A DNA stretch of 64,000 nt from Ilyomonas limi (GTDB lineage: Bacteria; Bacteroidota; Bacteroidia; Chitinophagales; Chitinophagaceae), in NCBI RefSeq assembly GCF_005233845.1, contig NZ_SZQL01000009.1:32185-96184 (forward strand), written 5' to 3'. A program made the position numbers and the translations under genes. Every line of letters begins with the position of its first letter. Position 1 is the first letter of the stretch. This document shows, in pieces, positions 18,103 through 26,418 of this stretch. The notes under the pieces were generated by a model. The model did no database searches and was not told the origin of the DNA. It saw only the letters and a program-made list of their open reading frames with translations.

Positions 18103-21100
18103 ATGAAAATGCTCAGACTATTGCTTTTGATAGCAACCTGCTTTCTGTTTTTTGATTCCATGGGGCAAGGTAATTCCCGGCTCATTTCAGGTGATATCAC
18201 CGACTCTTCCGGCACTAAAATGCCGGGTGTTACAGTAAGCGTAAAGGGAACAACTATTGCCACAGTTACTGATGATGCCGGCCATTTTTCTATAAATGTC
18301 CCCAACAAAAGCAATACGTTGGTAGTTAGTTCTGTTGGTTATGCGCCACAGGAAGTTGCTATCGGCTCACAAACATCGTTGTCCATTACTTTACAAACTT
18401 CTACCAACAAGTTGGACGAAGTGGTAGTAGTGGGCTATGGCACCACAAAAAAGCGGGATGTTACCGGCGCCATTGCATCGGTAAGCAGTGATAACTTAAC
18501 ACTGGGGGGCGTAGTTGCTAATGTGGGGCAGGCATTGCAGGGACGTGCTGCCGGCGTGCAGGTGCAGCAAACAAATTTTGCTCCCGGCGCTCCTTTATCT
18601 ATCGTTGTTCGTGGTGGAAATTCAATTAATACCACCAATGCACCTTTGTATGTGGTGGACGGATTTATTACGGATAACGGCAATATGATTAACCCCAATG
18701 ATATTGCAGATATACAGATATTAAAAGATGCATCTGCGGCCGCCATTTATGGCGCGCGTGGTGCAAACGGTGTAGTGTTGATTACTACCAAGAAAGGTGC
18801 CGCCGGCAAAGTAACTATCGAAGGCAATATTTCTCATGGTACGCAATACCTCACCTATAAACCCGATTTAATTAATGGTGCTCAATACACCGAGGTAATG
18901 AACGCCATTGCTGTAGAAGATGGCAATCCGCCGCCATTTCCCTCCTCTTTTCCAACCACCAATACAGACTGGTGGAATTTAGCCACACAAAATGCTTCGG
19001 TAGATAACCAAGGTGTAAGCATTAGCAGCGGTGATAAAAATTCAAAACTATATACCTCTTTTAATCATCTTAAACAAACCGGCGTACTAAAACATACCGG
19101 CTACGAAAGGTATTCCGGCAGAATTGGTGCAGAGAAATCAATAGGTACCAAAATAAAAATGGGTGGTAATTTTTATGGCGCTTTCAGTAGCTCTACATTG
19201 CAATCCTATACAGGTGATATTACCGCACCTTTATTTGGTATTATGACAGCACCCACCAATATTCCCGTGTATAATGCAGATGGTTCTTACTACAAATATT
19301 TAGGTAAAAACAACGCACTCGCCAGCTTGCTGGAACCCACCAATAACTCGAGTAATAAGCTCGTAAATGCTAATATCTACTTAGATTATGATGTTGTAAA
19401 GAACCTTACTTATCACATAGATGGTGGTGCTGAGTTTTCGCAAACAACAGCCGGCCAGTACACGCCGAGGACATTGGTTGCTGGTGCTGCGAGCAATGGT
19501 ATTGCTTCTGAACAAATGTTTAATTCTTCGCGCTGGCTGGTGCAGCAATATCTTACCTATAAATACAATAAAGGCGATCATTCCCTAACTGTTGTGGGTG
19601 GTTATTCCAATCAGCGTGACAGTTATGAAAGTTTACGTGGCGATAACAAAGGGTTTTCCACTGATAACTTTTTATATTACAACTTAGGTGCAGGTTCTTT
19701 GCCAACCAACCCTGCCAGCAGCAAAACAGAGCCATTGAAAGCTACCTCTTTCTTTGGCAGAATCAATTATGGTTTTCAGGATAAGATATTGGCAACCTTT
19801 ACATTCAGAGAAGATGGTTCTTCCAAATTTCCGGGTGGCAATCGCTGGGGTGCATTTCCTTCCGGTGCTATTGCCTATCGGTTGTCCGATGAAAAATTCA
19901 TCAAAAATCTTAATACTTTTTCCAGCCTGAAAGTAAGATTAGGTTATGGATTAACAGGTAATGACCGGGTAAATCCTTATCAATATTTAACTACTTTTTC
20001 CAACTACAGCACCGTGCTCGATGGAAGCGGTGTATTGCAGGTAGGCATCGAACCTTCTGTTTTATCAAATAACAGTTTAAGATGGGAAAGTACAGCGCAG
20101 TGGAATTTAGGCATTGATATGGGCTTTGTACAAGACCGTGTTACCGCTACCATTGATTTATACAGTAAGAAAACAACCGATCTGTTATTGAATGTGCCCA
20201 TTGGTCAATGGTGGGGCTTTAGCACGCAGTTAATTAATGCCGGCTCTATCCAAAACCAGGGCATTGAATTGGGTATCAACACCAGCAATATTACCTCAAA
20301 AGATTTCTCCTGGAACAGTACTTTCAATATTGCATACAACAAACAAAAATGTATTGCTTTAGCACCCGGCGTCCCTGTTATCAGCACCAATACTGCCAAT
20401 CCCAGCGGCGTGGTATCAGGACGTGAATTTACCCGTTTGGAACCCGGACATGAGCTGGGTGAGTTGTATGGCTTTGTATATCTCGGCGTCATTAAAACCG
20501 GTGAAAAATATGATGCAGAGCCTAATGCAAAACCCGGTGATCCAAAATATGCCGATTTGAATGGTGATGGTGTTATTACACCCGACGACAGGAAATATCT
20601 TGGCAATACCAATCCGCATTATACGGCTGGTTTTAGCAACCGCTTTACTTATAAGGGTTTTGATCTGAATATCTTTATTCAAAGCAGCTTTGGTTATAGC
20701 TTATATAACATGAACCGCCTGGTATTAGAGTCCACTACAGGTAAAGATATTCTGAACCGTTTTGTACCCGGCACTCACGAAAACACCGATGTGCCGAGAG
20801 AAGGTTACTTCTTAAGTGCGTATGGCAGTTATGTAAATTCCCGCTTTGTAGAGAATGCTTCTTACATCCGTTTAAAGCAGGTTTCCCTGGCGTATAATCT
20901 GCCGCAATCGCTGCTAAGACATCTGCGCATTGTGGAGAATTTACAGGTATTTGCCAATGTACAAAACCTCTTAACTATTACCAATTATTCAGGTACTGAC
21001 CCCGAAGTAAATGTGCATACAGCGGCTAATAATTCGCCCAATACTACAACATTTAGCTCTATCAATAACCTTGGCGGCGGTTTGGATTTCGGTGTATTCC

Positions 21101-21147
21101 CTGCTTTCAAAACATTTGAATTTGGTGCAAGATTGAGCATTCATTAA
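18103..21147 (+). CDS. susC: SusC/RagA-family TonB-linked outer-membrane receptor
   Basis: This is a complete 1014-residue transporter. A signal peptide (1-22) is followed by a carboxypeptidase-regulatory-like beta-sandwich (about 26-108, SGDITDSSGTKMPGVTVSVK), the SusC signature VVVVGYGTTKKRDVTGAI (about 108-125), a plug domain with PLYVVDGF and ILKDASAAAIYGARGANG, and a long beta-barrel ending GARLSIH. With SusD it makes the outer-membrane gate that takes up glycan fragments using TonB. It is 38 bases upstream of susD. The start at ATG 18103 is supported by the signal peptide. A LacI-type operator precedes it. The substrate is inferred from the neighbours to be a sulfated amino-sugar glycan. 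Confidence 0.96.
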   Translation: MKMLRLLLLIATCFLFFDSMGQGNSRLISGDITDSSGTKMPGVTVSVKGTTIATVTDDAGHFSINVPNKSNTLVVSSVGYAPQEVAIGSQTSLSITLQTSTNKLDEVVVVGYGTTKKRDVTGAIASVSSDNLTLGGVVANVGQALQGRAAGVQVQQTNFAPGAPLSIVVRGGNSINTTNAPLYVVDGFITDNGNMINPNDIADIQILKDASAAAIYGARGANGVVLITTKKGAAGKVTIEGNISHGTQYLTYKPDLINGAQYTEVMNAIAVEDGNPPPFPSSFPTTNTDWWNLATQNASVDNQGVSISSGDKNSKLYTSFNHLKQTGVLKHTGYERYSGRIGAEKSIGTKIKMGGNFYGAFSSSTLQSYTGDITAPLFGIMTAPTNIPVYNADGSYYKYLGKNNALASLLEPTNNSSNKLVNANIYLDYDVVKNLTYHIDGGAEFSQTTAGQYTPRTLVAGAASNGIASEQMFNSSRWLVQQYLTYKYNKGDHSLTVVGGYSNQRDSYESLRGDNKGFSTDNFLYYNLGAGSLPTNPASSKTEPLKATSFFGRINYGFQDKILATFTFREDGSSKFPGGNRWGAFPSGAIAYRLSDEKFIKNLNTFSSLKVRLGYGLTGNDRVNPYQYLTTFSNYSTVLDGSGVLQVGIEPSVLSNNSLRWESTAQWNLGIDMGFVQDRVTATIDLYSKKTTDLLLNVPIGQWWGFSTQLINAGSIQNQGIELGINTSNITSKDFSWNSTFNIAYNKQKCIALAPGVPVISTNTANPSGVVSGREFTRLEPGHELGELYGFVYLGVIKTGEKYDAEPNAKPGDPKYADLNGDGVITPDDRKYLGNTNPHYTAGFSNRFTYKGFDLNIFIQSSFGYSLYNMNRLVLESTTGKDILNRFVPGTHENTDVPREGYFLSAYGSYVNSRFVENASYIRLKQVSLAYNLPQSLLRHLRIVENLQVFANVQNLLTITNYSGTDPEVNVHTAANNSPNTTTFSSINNLGGGLDFGVFPAFKTFEFGARLSIH

Positions 21148-21185
21148 TCAATCATCATTGCTTCTTACGATAAAGAAATAATAAT

Positions 21186-22706
21186 ATGAGAAATATAAAA
21201 TTGTTATGGATAGTTGTTGCAGCCGCTATTATCGGCTCCTGCAATAAAACATTAGATCCGAATGTGTACAGCAGTCTTACCAACACCAATGCTTTCAGCA
21301 CCCTATCGGATGCAATGGCGGCTGTAAATGCGGTGTATGCGCGTTTAAAAGGTCCTGTTGTTGGAGATAATTTTGATTACTGGACAGTGCGTCACTTTGC
21401 ACTTACCGATCTTACAACAGATGTGGGACATTGTAGCTATGGTGGCGACCCTGGACAGTTATCTTTAGCACAATGGAATTCCAGTAATGGCTTGCTGGCA
21501 GAAGACTGGCGGCAGATTTACAAGCTGATTGCTGATGCAAATAATGCTTTGTATAATCTGGGTAATATGACGGTTTTAACCGATGAACAAAAGAACCAGT
21601 TCTTTGCTGAAATTAAATTTCTGCGCAGCATTGCTTACATGGATTTAACGGATGCGTGGGGACCAGTACCCATGCTTACAGAAACAGATGTTGCCAATGC
21701 CACCTCTGCCTCTTACACCAGCCAGCCAAAGCCAGCTTCTGTTGCGAGCATTGATTCTTTGATGATTGCAGATCTCACTTTTGCGGCTGCCAACCTGCCC
21801 ATCAATTATGAGAACAATGCCATCTATAACAGCAACGATTTTGGTCGTGCTACCAAAGGTGCAGCGCTTACTTTGTTGGGTAAATTATACCTGCGTGAAC
21901 ATGAATGGCAGAAGGCAGCAGATTATATGAAACAGGTGATGGATATGAATGTATATGCCTTGTATCCAAGCTATTTAGGGTTATTTACTGAAGCCAATAA
22001 ATGGTGCGAAGAAAACATTTTCTCCGTGCTTTCTGATGCTAATGTAAATGGTACGGAGCTGATGAATCACTTTGGTCCGCAAAACCACCCGGTGGTGCAA
22101 AACAGATGGCAGTATTACGCGGTATCATGGGATTTTTATAACTCTTTTGAAGAGCAGGACGAACGCAAGCTTTGCTTCTATCCGCGTTATACCGGCGTTG
22201 ATGGATTGATCTATGCAGAACCGCCATCGCTGGGTGCACCGCCTCCCGAGGGTTATAGCTATATGCCGGATATAGCTACAAAAAAGTATGCTGATTCTAC
22301 CGGCTCGGTTACGTTGTATTATGATGGTCATAGTGTAGATATTTTGCGCTATGCAGATGTACTTTTAAGTCGTGCCGAAGCATTAAACGAACTGAACGGG
22401 CCAAGCGAAGAAGTGATCAATCTGATCAATCAGGTGAAAGGTCGTTCCAAGGCTGATCTGCTCAGTGGCACTTACACTCAGGAAGGAATAAGAGATATTC
22501 TGTTGCAGGAACGTGGCTGGGAATTTTTCTATGAAGGCAAGCGCCGTGCCGACCTTATTCGTTTTGGTAAATACGATACGATTGTAAATGCGTACCTTAC
22601 ACGCATTGGACAAACACCGGCTATTGTAATGCCAAAGAACAGGTATTTTCCATATCCTGAAAATCAGGTTACCATCAATTCGAATTTAGATAATTCCGAC
22701 CGATAA
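21186..22706 (+). CDS. susD: SusD/RagB-family glycan-binding lipoprotein
   Basis: The 506-residue lipoprotein (MRNIKLLWIVVAAAIIGSC, lipobox IGSC) caps the SusC barrel and captures the glycan outside the cell. SusD features are visible: the N-terminal NTNAFSTLSDAMAAVNAVYARL, AEIKFLRSIAYMDLTDAWGPVPML (TPR-like helix with the family's AxxRAxxY-type run), KGAALTLLGKLYL and the C-terminal RADLIRFGKYD followed by KNRYFPYPENQVTINSNL. It lies 38 bases after susC, so the two are surely co-transcribed. A stable hairpin follows and may lower expression of the next gene. Confidence 0.95.
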   Translation: MRNIKLLWIVVAAAIIGSCNKTLDPNVYSSLTNTNAFSTLSDAMAAVNAVYARLKGPVVGDNFDYWTVRHFALTDLTTDVGHCSYGGDPGQLSLAQWNSSNGLLAEDWRQIYKLIADANNALYNLGNMTVLTDEQKNQFFAEIKFLRSIAYMDLTDAWGPVPMLTETDVANATSASYTSQPKPASVASIDSLMIADLTFAAANLPINYENNAIYNSNDFGRATKGAALTLLGKLYLREHEWQKAADYMKQVMDMNVYALYPSYLGLFTEANKWCEENIFSVLSDANVNGTELMNHFGPQNHPVVQNRWQYYAVSWDFYNSFEEQDERKLCFYPRYTGVDGLIYAEPPSLGAPPPEGYSYMPDIATKKYADSTGSVTLYYDGHSVDILRYADVLLSRAEALNELNGPSEEVINLINQVKGRSKADLLSGTYTQEGIRDILLQERGWEFFYEGKRRADLIRFGKYDTIVNAYLTRIGQTPAIVMPKNRYFPYPENQVTINSNLDNSDR

Positions 22707-22718
22707 AAACCATTTTGT

Positions 22719-22760
22719 AAAGGATATGCAGGCATCTTTGTTTGCATATCCTTTTATTTT
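22719..22760 (+). terminator. Hairpin terminator or attenuator between susD and the arylsulfotransferase gene
   Basis: The arms AAAGGATATGCA (22719-22730) and TGCATATCCTTT (22743-22754) form a perfect 12-bp stem with a 12-base loop, followed by TATTTTAT. It is 13 bases after the susD stop and 10 bases before the next start. It probably ends most susCD transcripts while letting some read through. Confidence 0.75.
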
Positions 22761-22769
22761 ATAAATATT

Positions 22770-24179
22770 ATGTTCACTAAGCTTTCTTTCTTCCACTTTT
22801 TAGTCACTTTGGTTGTATTGATACTCGCATCCTGCAACAACTCAGCAAGTATTATCAAAGACATTAACATTGGCTTGCACAACAACAATAAGCTGCTCAT
22901 ACAAATTGATGTAAATACCATTAAACCGGCGCAGGTATATGCACAATATTGGGCAGATAGCGCAGAACATGAAAAGCTAACGTCGGACACTTCAAAAGCT
23001 GCTTTATCCAATTCGCTTGTTTTTACCAATATTCTACCCAATACCAAATACAGCTTTCAGTTATTTACATTAGATAATGGTAAGAAAGGCGAAAGCAAAA
23101 CCTATCATTTTCAATCTGAACAATTGCCAATATGGCTGCAGGATCAGTTTAAAGCTACTGCGCCAATGCCGCAATTGCTTCCAAAGGTTTTTACAAATGG
23201 TTTCCTGGTGATGAACAAGCGCGAGTCGCCCGGCTTTACTTACATTGTTGATACCAAAGGCAGGCTGCGCTGGTATAACATGGCAGACAATATTGGTGTA
23301 AAAGTTACTCATTTTACCAAAGACAACACCATACTTTCCATACTCGGCACTAACGATGATCCAACGAGTTATGGAAGAGCCATTTTAGAGGTGAATTTGA
23401 AAGGAGATACGCTGGTACATCTCCAAAAAGGGCAGGGTGATTTTCAATATACCATTCACCATGAAATTATAAAAAATGATAAAAATCAACTGGTTACTTT
23501 ATATGTTGATAAAAGAGTGATGGACCTGCGTGCTGTTGGTGGCAATGTAAAAGATACCGTTGCCGGCGATGGTATTTTGGTAATGAATAATAATGGTAAA
23601 AAAGTATGGCAATGGAGCGTATTTGATGCCGTTGATCCATTAAAAGATCCGAAGATTTTAAAGGATAAAGGGGATTGGATGCATGCCAACAGTCTGAGCT
23701 TTGATACGGATGGCAATTACCTCATGTCCTTCTATAACAATGGTCAAATATGGAAGATTAATGCAACAACCGGTGAAGTAATATGGAAGTTTGGTAAGGG
23801 TGGTACTTTTACGATGCCTGCCGATTGCCAGTTTTCGATGGCACATGCCGCGCACATCAATCAAAATGGCGACCTGATGTTTTTTAATAACGGCATTGAC
23901 AAACATCAATCTGAAGTATATGCTGTAAAGCTGAATGAGGCGGCGAAAACAGCACAAACGGATATTCATATACAACTTCCGCAGGAAATATATAACGACC
24001 GCATGGGAAGCGCGTATATGGTAAATGATACAACAATTCTGGTATGCTGTTCCAAGCACCACATCGCTGTATTAACAAATAAAAAAGGCGTGCTGCTGTG
24101 GTCTTTGGATACAGCTATTCCACCTTACCGCGTTGAGTTTGTGGATGGCGAAACATTGCGTAAGTGGCTGTTACCTTAG
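22770..24179 (+). CDS. Arylsulfotransferase (ASST)-like lipoprotein
   Basis: The 469-residue protein has a lipoprotein signal (lipobox ILASC, Cys22), then a short fibronectin-like N-terminal domain (to about 120) and a six-blade propeller of the arylsulfotransferase type. Diagnostic stretches are GFTYIVDTKGRLRWY, YTIHHEIIKND, GKKVWQWSVFDAVDP, GDWMHANSLSFDTDGNYLMSF and TGEVIWKFGKGG. The paired His in HHE and MHAN match the positions where this family keeps its catalytic His residues. ASST enzymes transfer sulfate directly between phenolic or other acceptors without PAPS, in the periplasm. Its place inside a PUL with a sulfatase suggests it handles sulfate esters on the imported glycan, but many family members are uncharacterised. 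Confidence 0.8.
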   Translation: MFTKLSFFHFLVTLVVLILASCNNSASIIKDINIGLHNNNKLLIQIDVNTIKPAQVYAQYWADSAEHEKLTSDTSKAALSNSLVFTNILPNTKYSFQLFTLDNGKKGESKTYHFQSEQLPIWLQDQFKATAPMPQLLPKVFTNGFLVMNKRESPGFTYIVDTKGRLRWYNMADNIGVKVTHFTKDNTILSILGTNDDPTSYGRAILEVNLKGDTLVHLQKGQGDFQYTIHHEIIKNDKNQLVTLYVDKRVMDLRAVGGNVKDTVAGDGILVMNNNGKKVWQWSVFDAVDPLKDPKILKDKGDWMHANSLSFDTDGNYLMSFYNNGQIWKINATTGEVIWKFGKGGTFTMPADCQFSMAHAAHINQNGDLMFFNNGIDKHQSEVYAVKLNEAAKTAQTDIHIQLPQEIYNDRMGSAYMVNDTTILVCCSKHHIAVLTNKKGVLLWSLDTAIPPYRVEFVDGETLRKWLLP

Positions 24180-24267
24180 CAGCATAATATACCGGATTAG
24201 TGCATTTGTAGTCATCAGGCTTTTATGTCCGATGAATGTGGCAACAACGATTAGTAATTAAATTCAA

Positions 24268-24343
24268 ACAAACGATTGCACCAATAATCATAAGCATTAT
24301 AGTGATAGATTCGCTTTCTACGATTGCATTGCCAAACGGTTGC
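24268..24343. promoter_or_regulatory. Cluster of candidate LacI operators before the DUF4091 gene
   Basis: ACAAACGATTGC (24268-24279, 11 of 12 matches to GCAAWCGWTTGC) and CCAAACGGTTGC (24332-24343, 10 of 12) lie 109 and 45 bases before ATG 24377. Between them TACGATTGC (24319-24327) looks like an extra half-site. Several operators in one promoter fit LacI-type looping repression of a second transcription unit in the PUL. Confidence 0.55.
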
Positions 24344-24376
24344 CAATTGAATATACAGCTTTGTAAAAAACAGATA

Positions 24377-26110
24377 ATGAAATATTGCTTTTCTATTCTC
24401 GCTTTTATACTCAGTAGCGCTTTACAGGCGCAGGATGTAAGCCTGGCGCTGCAAAAGAACTCACCATTGGATGCTACTGAAAAGACTGCGCAGTGGCAGG
24501 CACTTGAAAGTCCTGTTCAGGTGGGCTTTGTTAATAGCAATGTACGCTATAGTCAGGAGCGGGTGCCGCAAACCCTTCCGCAAAGCAGCTATACATTAGC
24601 AGCCTGGAAAGGCGAGAAAGTACATACGCAACTGGCGGTGTGGAGCAATAAAGACATTGCAACGGTAACTGTAACTGTTAGTGATTTAAAGTCGGGGAAT
24701 AAGCAGATGATTCCAAAAGGAAATATCACCACTGGTTTTGTGGGTTATGTAATGACTGATGAATATAAAGACGGCTGTGGATACCGCAAGCCACAGGACT
24801 TCGATTCGTCGCTCGTTGCAGACCCTATTAATACGTTGGTCCAATCTGTTGTTTTGAACAAGAATACTGTACAGCCAGTATGGATAGGTGTGCAGGTGCC
24901 AGCTACTACGCCTGCCGGTGTGTACGATGGTACAGTAACCGTTAAGGCAGATAAAAATTATGTGCTCAACCTGTCGGTAAAGGTGTTGGATAAAGTGCTG
25001 CCACCACCTGCGCAGTGGGCATTTAATCTCGACCTCTGGCAACATCCTGCCGCCATTGCACGGGTGCACCATGTACCACTGTGGAGTGATGCACACTTTG
25101 CCTTAATGAAAAAATATTATACCCTGCTGGCCAGTGCCGGTCAAAAGAATATTACCGCCAGCATTGTCAACGAGCCCTGGGGGCACCAGACGTATGATGA
25201 TTTTCCCAGCCTTATACAATGGATAAAAAAGAAAGACGGCAGTTGGCAGTACGATTATAGTTTGTTTGATAAATACATTGCCTTTGTAATGAGTTGCGGC
25301 ATTAATCAGCGCATCAACTGTTACAGCATGGTACCCTGGAAAATTGCTTTCCGTTATTACGATGAAAGCATTGGTAAAGACACAGTTTTTACCGGCGATA
25401 TTGGCACACCGGCTTACAATGAATTCTGGAAAATGATGCTAACCGATTTTACCAAACACCTGAAAGAAAAAGGCTGGTTTGGTAAAACAGCCATTGCTAT
25501 GGACGAGCGGCCCATGCCCGCCATGCAGTCTGTTATTCAATTATTGAAAAAAATAGATAAAGATTGGAAGATTGCGTTAGCGGGCGATTATCATCCTGAA
25601 ATTGAAAGTGATGTATATGACTACTGTATTGCTTCCCGCCTGCAGTTTCCGGCCAATACATTGCAACTGCGGCAGCAACAGGGCAAACTCAGTGCCTGGT
25701 ACACCTGCTGCACCGAAAAATATCCCAATGGTTTTACATTTTCACCCGCAGCAGAGCATGTGTGGATCGGCTGGTACACGGCTGCAAAAAATATGGATGG
25801 CTACCTGCGCTGGGCGTACAACAGTTGGACAAAAGATCCGTTGCACGACAGCCGTTTTACTGCCTGGCCTGCCGGTGATACGTATCAGGTATATCCCGGT
25901 CCTATGACCTCTATCCGTTTTGAAAAGTTGATTGAAGGGGTACAGGATTTTGAAAAAATCCGCATGCTGAAGGAAAGGTATAAAAAAGAGGGAAATGGGG
26001 CAAAATTGAAGGAACTGGAAGAAGCGCTTGCCGCTTTTGATATTGAGGTATTACAGCACCGCACCGCCGAGGAAATGGTGTTGAAGGCAAAGGATCTGCT
26101 GAACAGATAG
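24377..26110 (+). CDS. DUF4091 / GH123-like glycoside hydrolase
   Basis: ATG 24377 gives a clean signal peptide (MKYCFSILAFILSSALQAQ) and a 577-residue protein. The frame is open back to 24236, but that stretch carries the operators and is not protein-like. The N-terminal half is beta-sandwich, with LDLWQHPAAIARVHHVPLW at the linker. The second half is the TIM-barrel DUF4091 domain: AMDERPMPAM places adjacent Asp376-Glu377, the pair used in GH123 beta-N-acetylgalactosaminidases with substrate assistance. DYCIASRLQF, WYTCC and GYLRWAYNSWTKDPLHDSRF follow, then FEKLIEGVQDFEKIRMLKERY. It likely cleaves beta-linked N-acetylhexosamines in the periplasm. It starts a second unit of the PUL. Confidence 0.82.
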   Translation: MKYCFSILAFILSSALQAQDVSLALQKNSPLDATEKTAQWQALESPVQVGFVNSNVRYSQERVPQTLPQSSYTLAAWKGEKVHTQLAVWSNKDIATVTVTVSDLKSGNKQMIPKGNITTGFVGYVMTDEYKDGCGYRKPQDFDSSLVADPINTLVQSVVLNKNTVQPVWIGVQVPATTPAGVYDGTVTVKADKNYVLNLSVKVLDKVLPPPAQWAFNLDLWQHPAAIARVHHVPLWSDAHFALMKKYYTLLASAGQKNITASIVNEPWGHQTYDDFPSLIQWIKKKDGSWQYDYSLFDKYIAFVMSCGINQRINCYSMVPWKIAFRYYDESIGKDTVFTGDIGTPAYNEFWKMMLTDFTKHLKEKGWFGKTAIAMDERPMPAMQSVIQLLKKIDKDWKIALAGDYHPEIESDVYDYCIASRLQFPANTLQLRQQQGKLSAWYTCCTEKYPNGFTFSPAAEHVWIGWYTAAKNMDGYLRWAYNSWTKDPLHDSRFTAWPAGDTYQVYPGPMTSIRFEKLIEGVQDFEKIRMLKERYKKEGNGAKLKELEEALAAFDIEVLQHRTAEEMVLKAKDLLNR

Positions 26111-26418
26111 GCTCTTTTGTTTTTTATCTGATGCATGACGGATATAATAGGACATGGCTACGGTCCTTGCATGTATTTCGGTAGTCTTTTGGAATCTGTT
26201 TGATAATAAGATAATGTGTGAATCCTTAAAGCACAAGGAACACCAACCTTCCGGTCGGCAGACAGCGGTTCACAAAGATTAATAAAGAATACTTTGTGCA
26301 ACTTGATTACTTTGAGTCTTTGTGATTCCTGTTCTGAAAGAATGTAAACTGTTTGGCTTTAAATTGTTATTTTATTGATTTAGACGGAGCACAACAAAAG
26401 AATAATAGAAGAATTATA
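26111..26418. other. Intergenic region between DUF4091 and DUF6067 genes
   Basis: There are 308 bases before the preferred start of the next gene. A short repeat pair CACAAAG (26271-26277) and CTTTGTG (26292-26298) sits in degenerate CTTTGTG-rich sequence like that in many Bacteroidota spacers. No operator match was found. A promoter here is possible but not identified. Confidence 0.45.

Noticed and set aside
24236..24376. Longer start of the DUF4091 frame
   Set aside because: This stretch carries the LacI-type palindromes; ATG 24377 begins the signal peptide.
26213..26330. CTTTGTG-rich intergenic sequence similar to 1619-1720 and 3380-3400
   Set aside because: It is degenerate and short; similar sequences are common in Bacteroidota spacers, so no feature was called.
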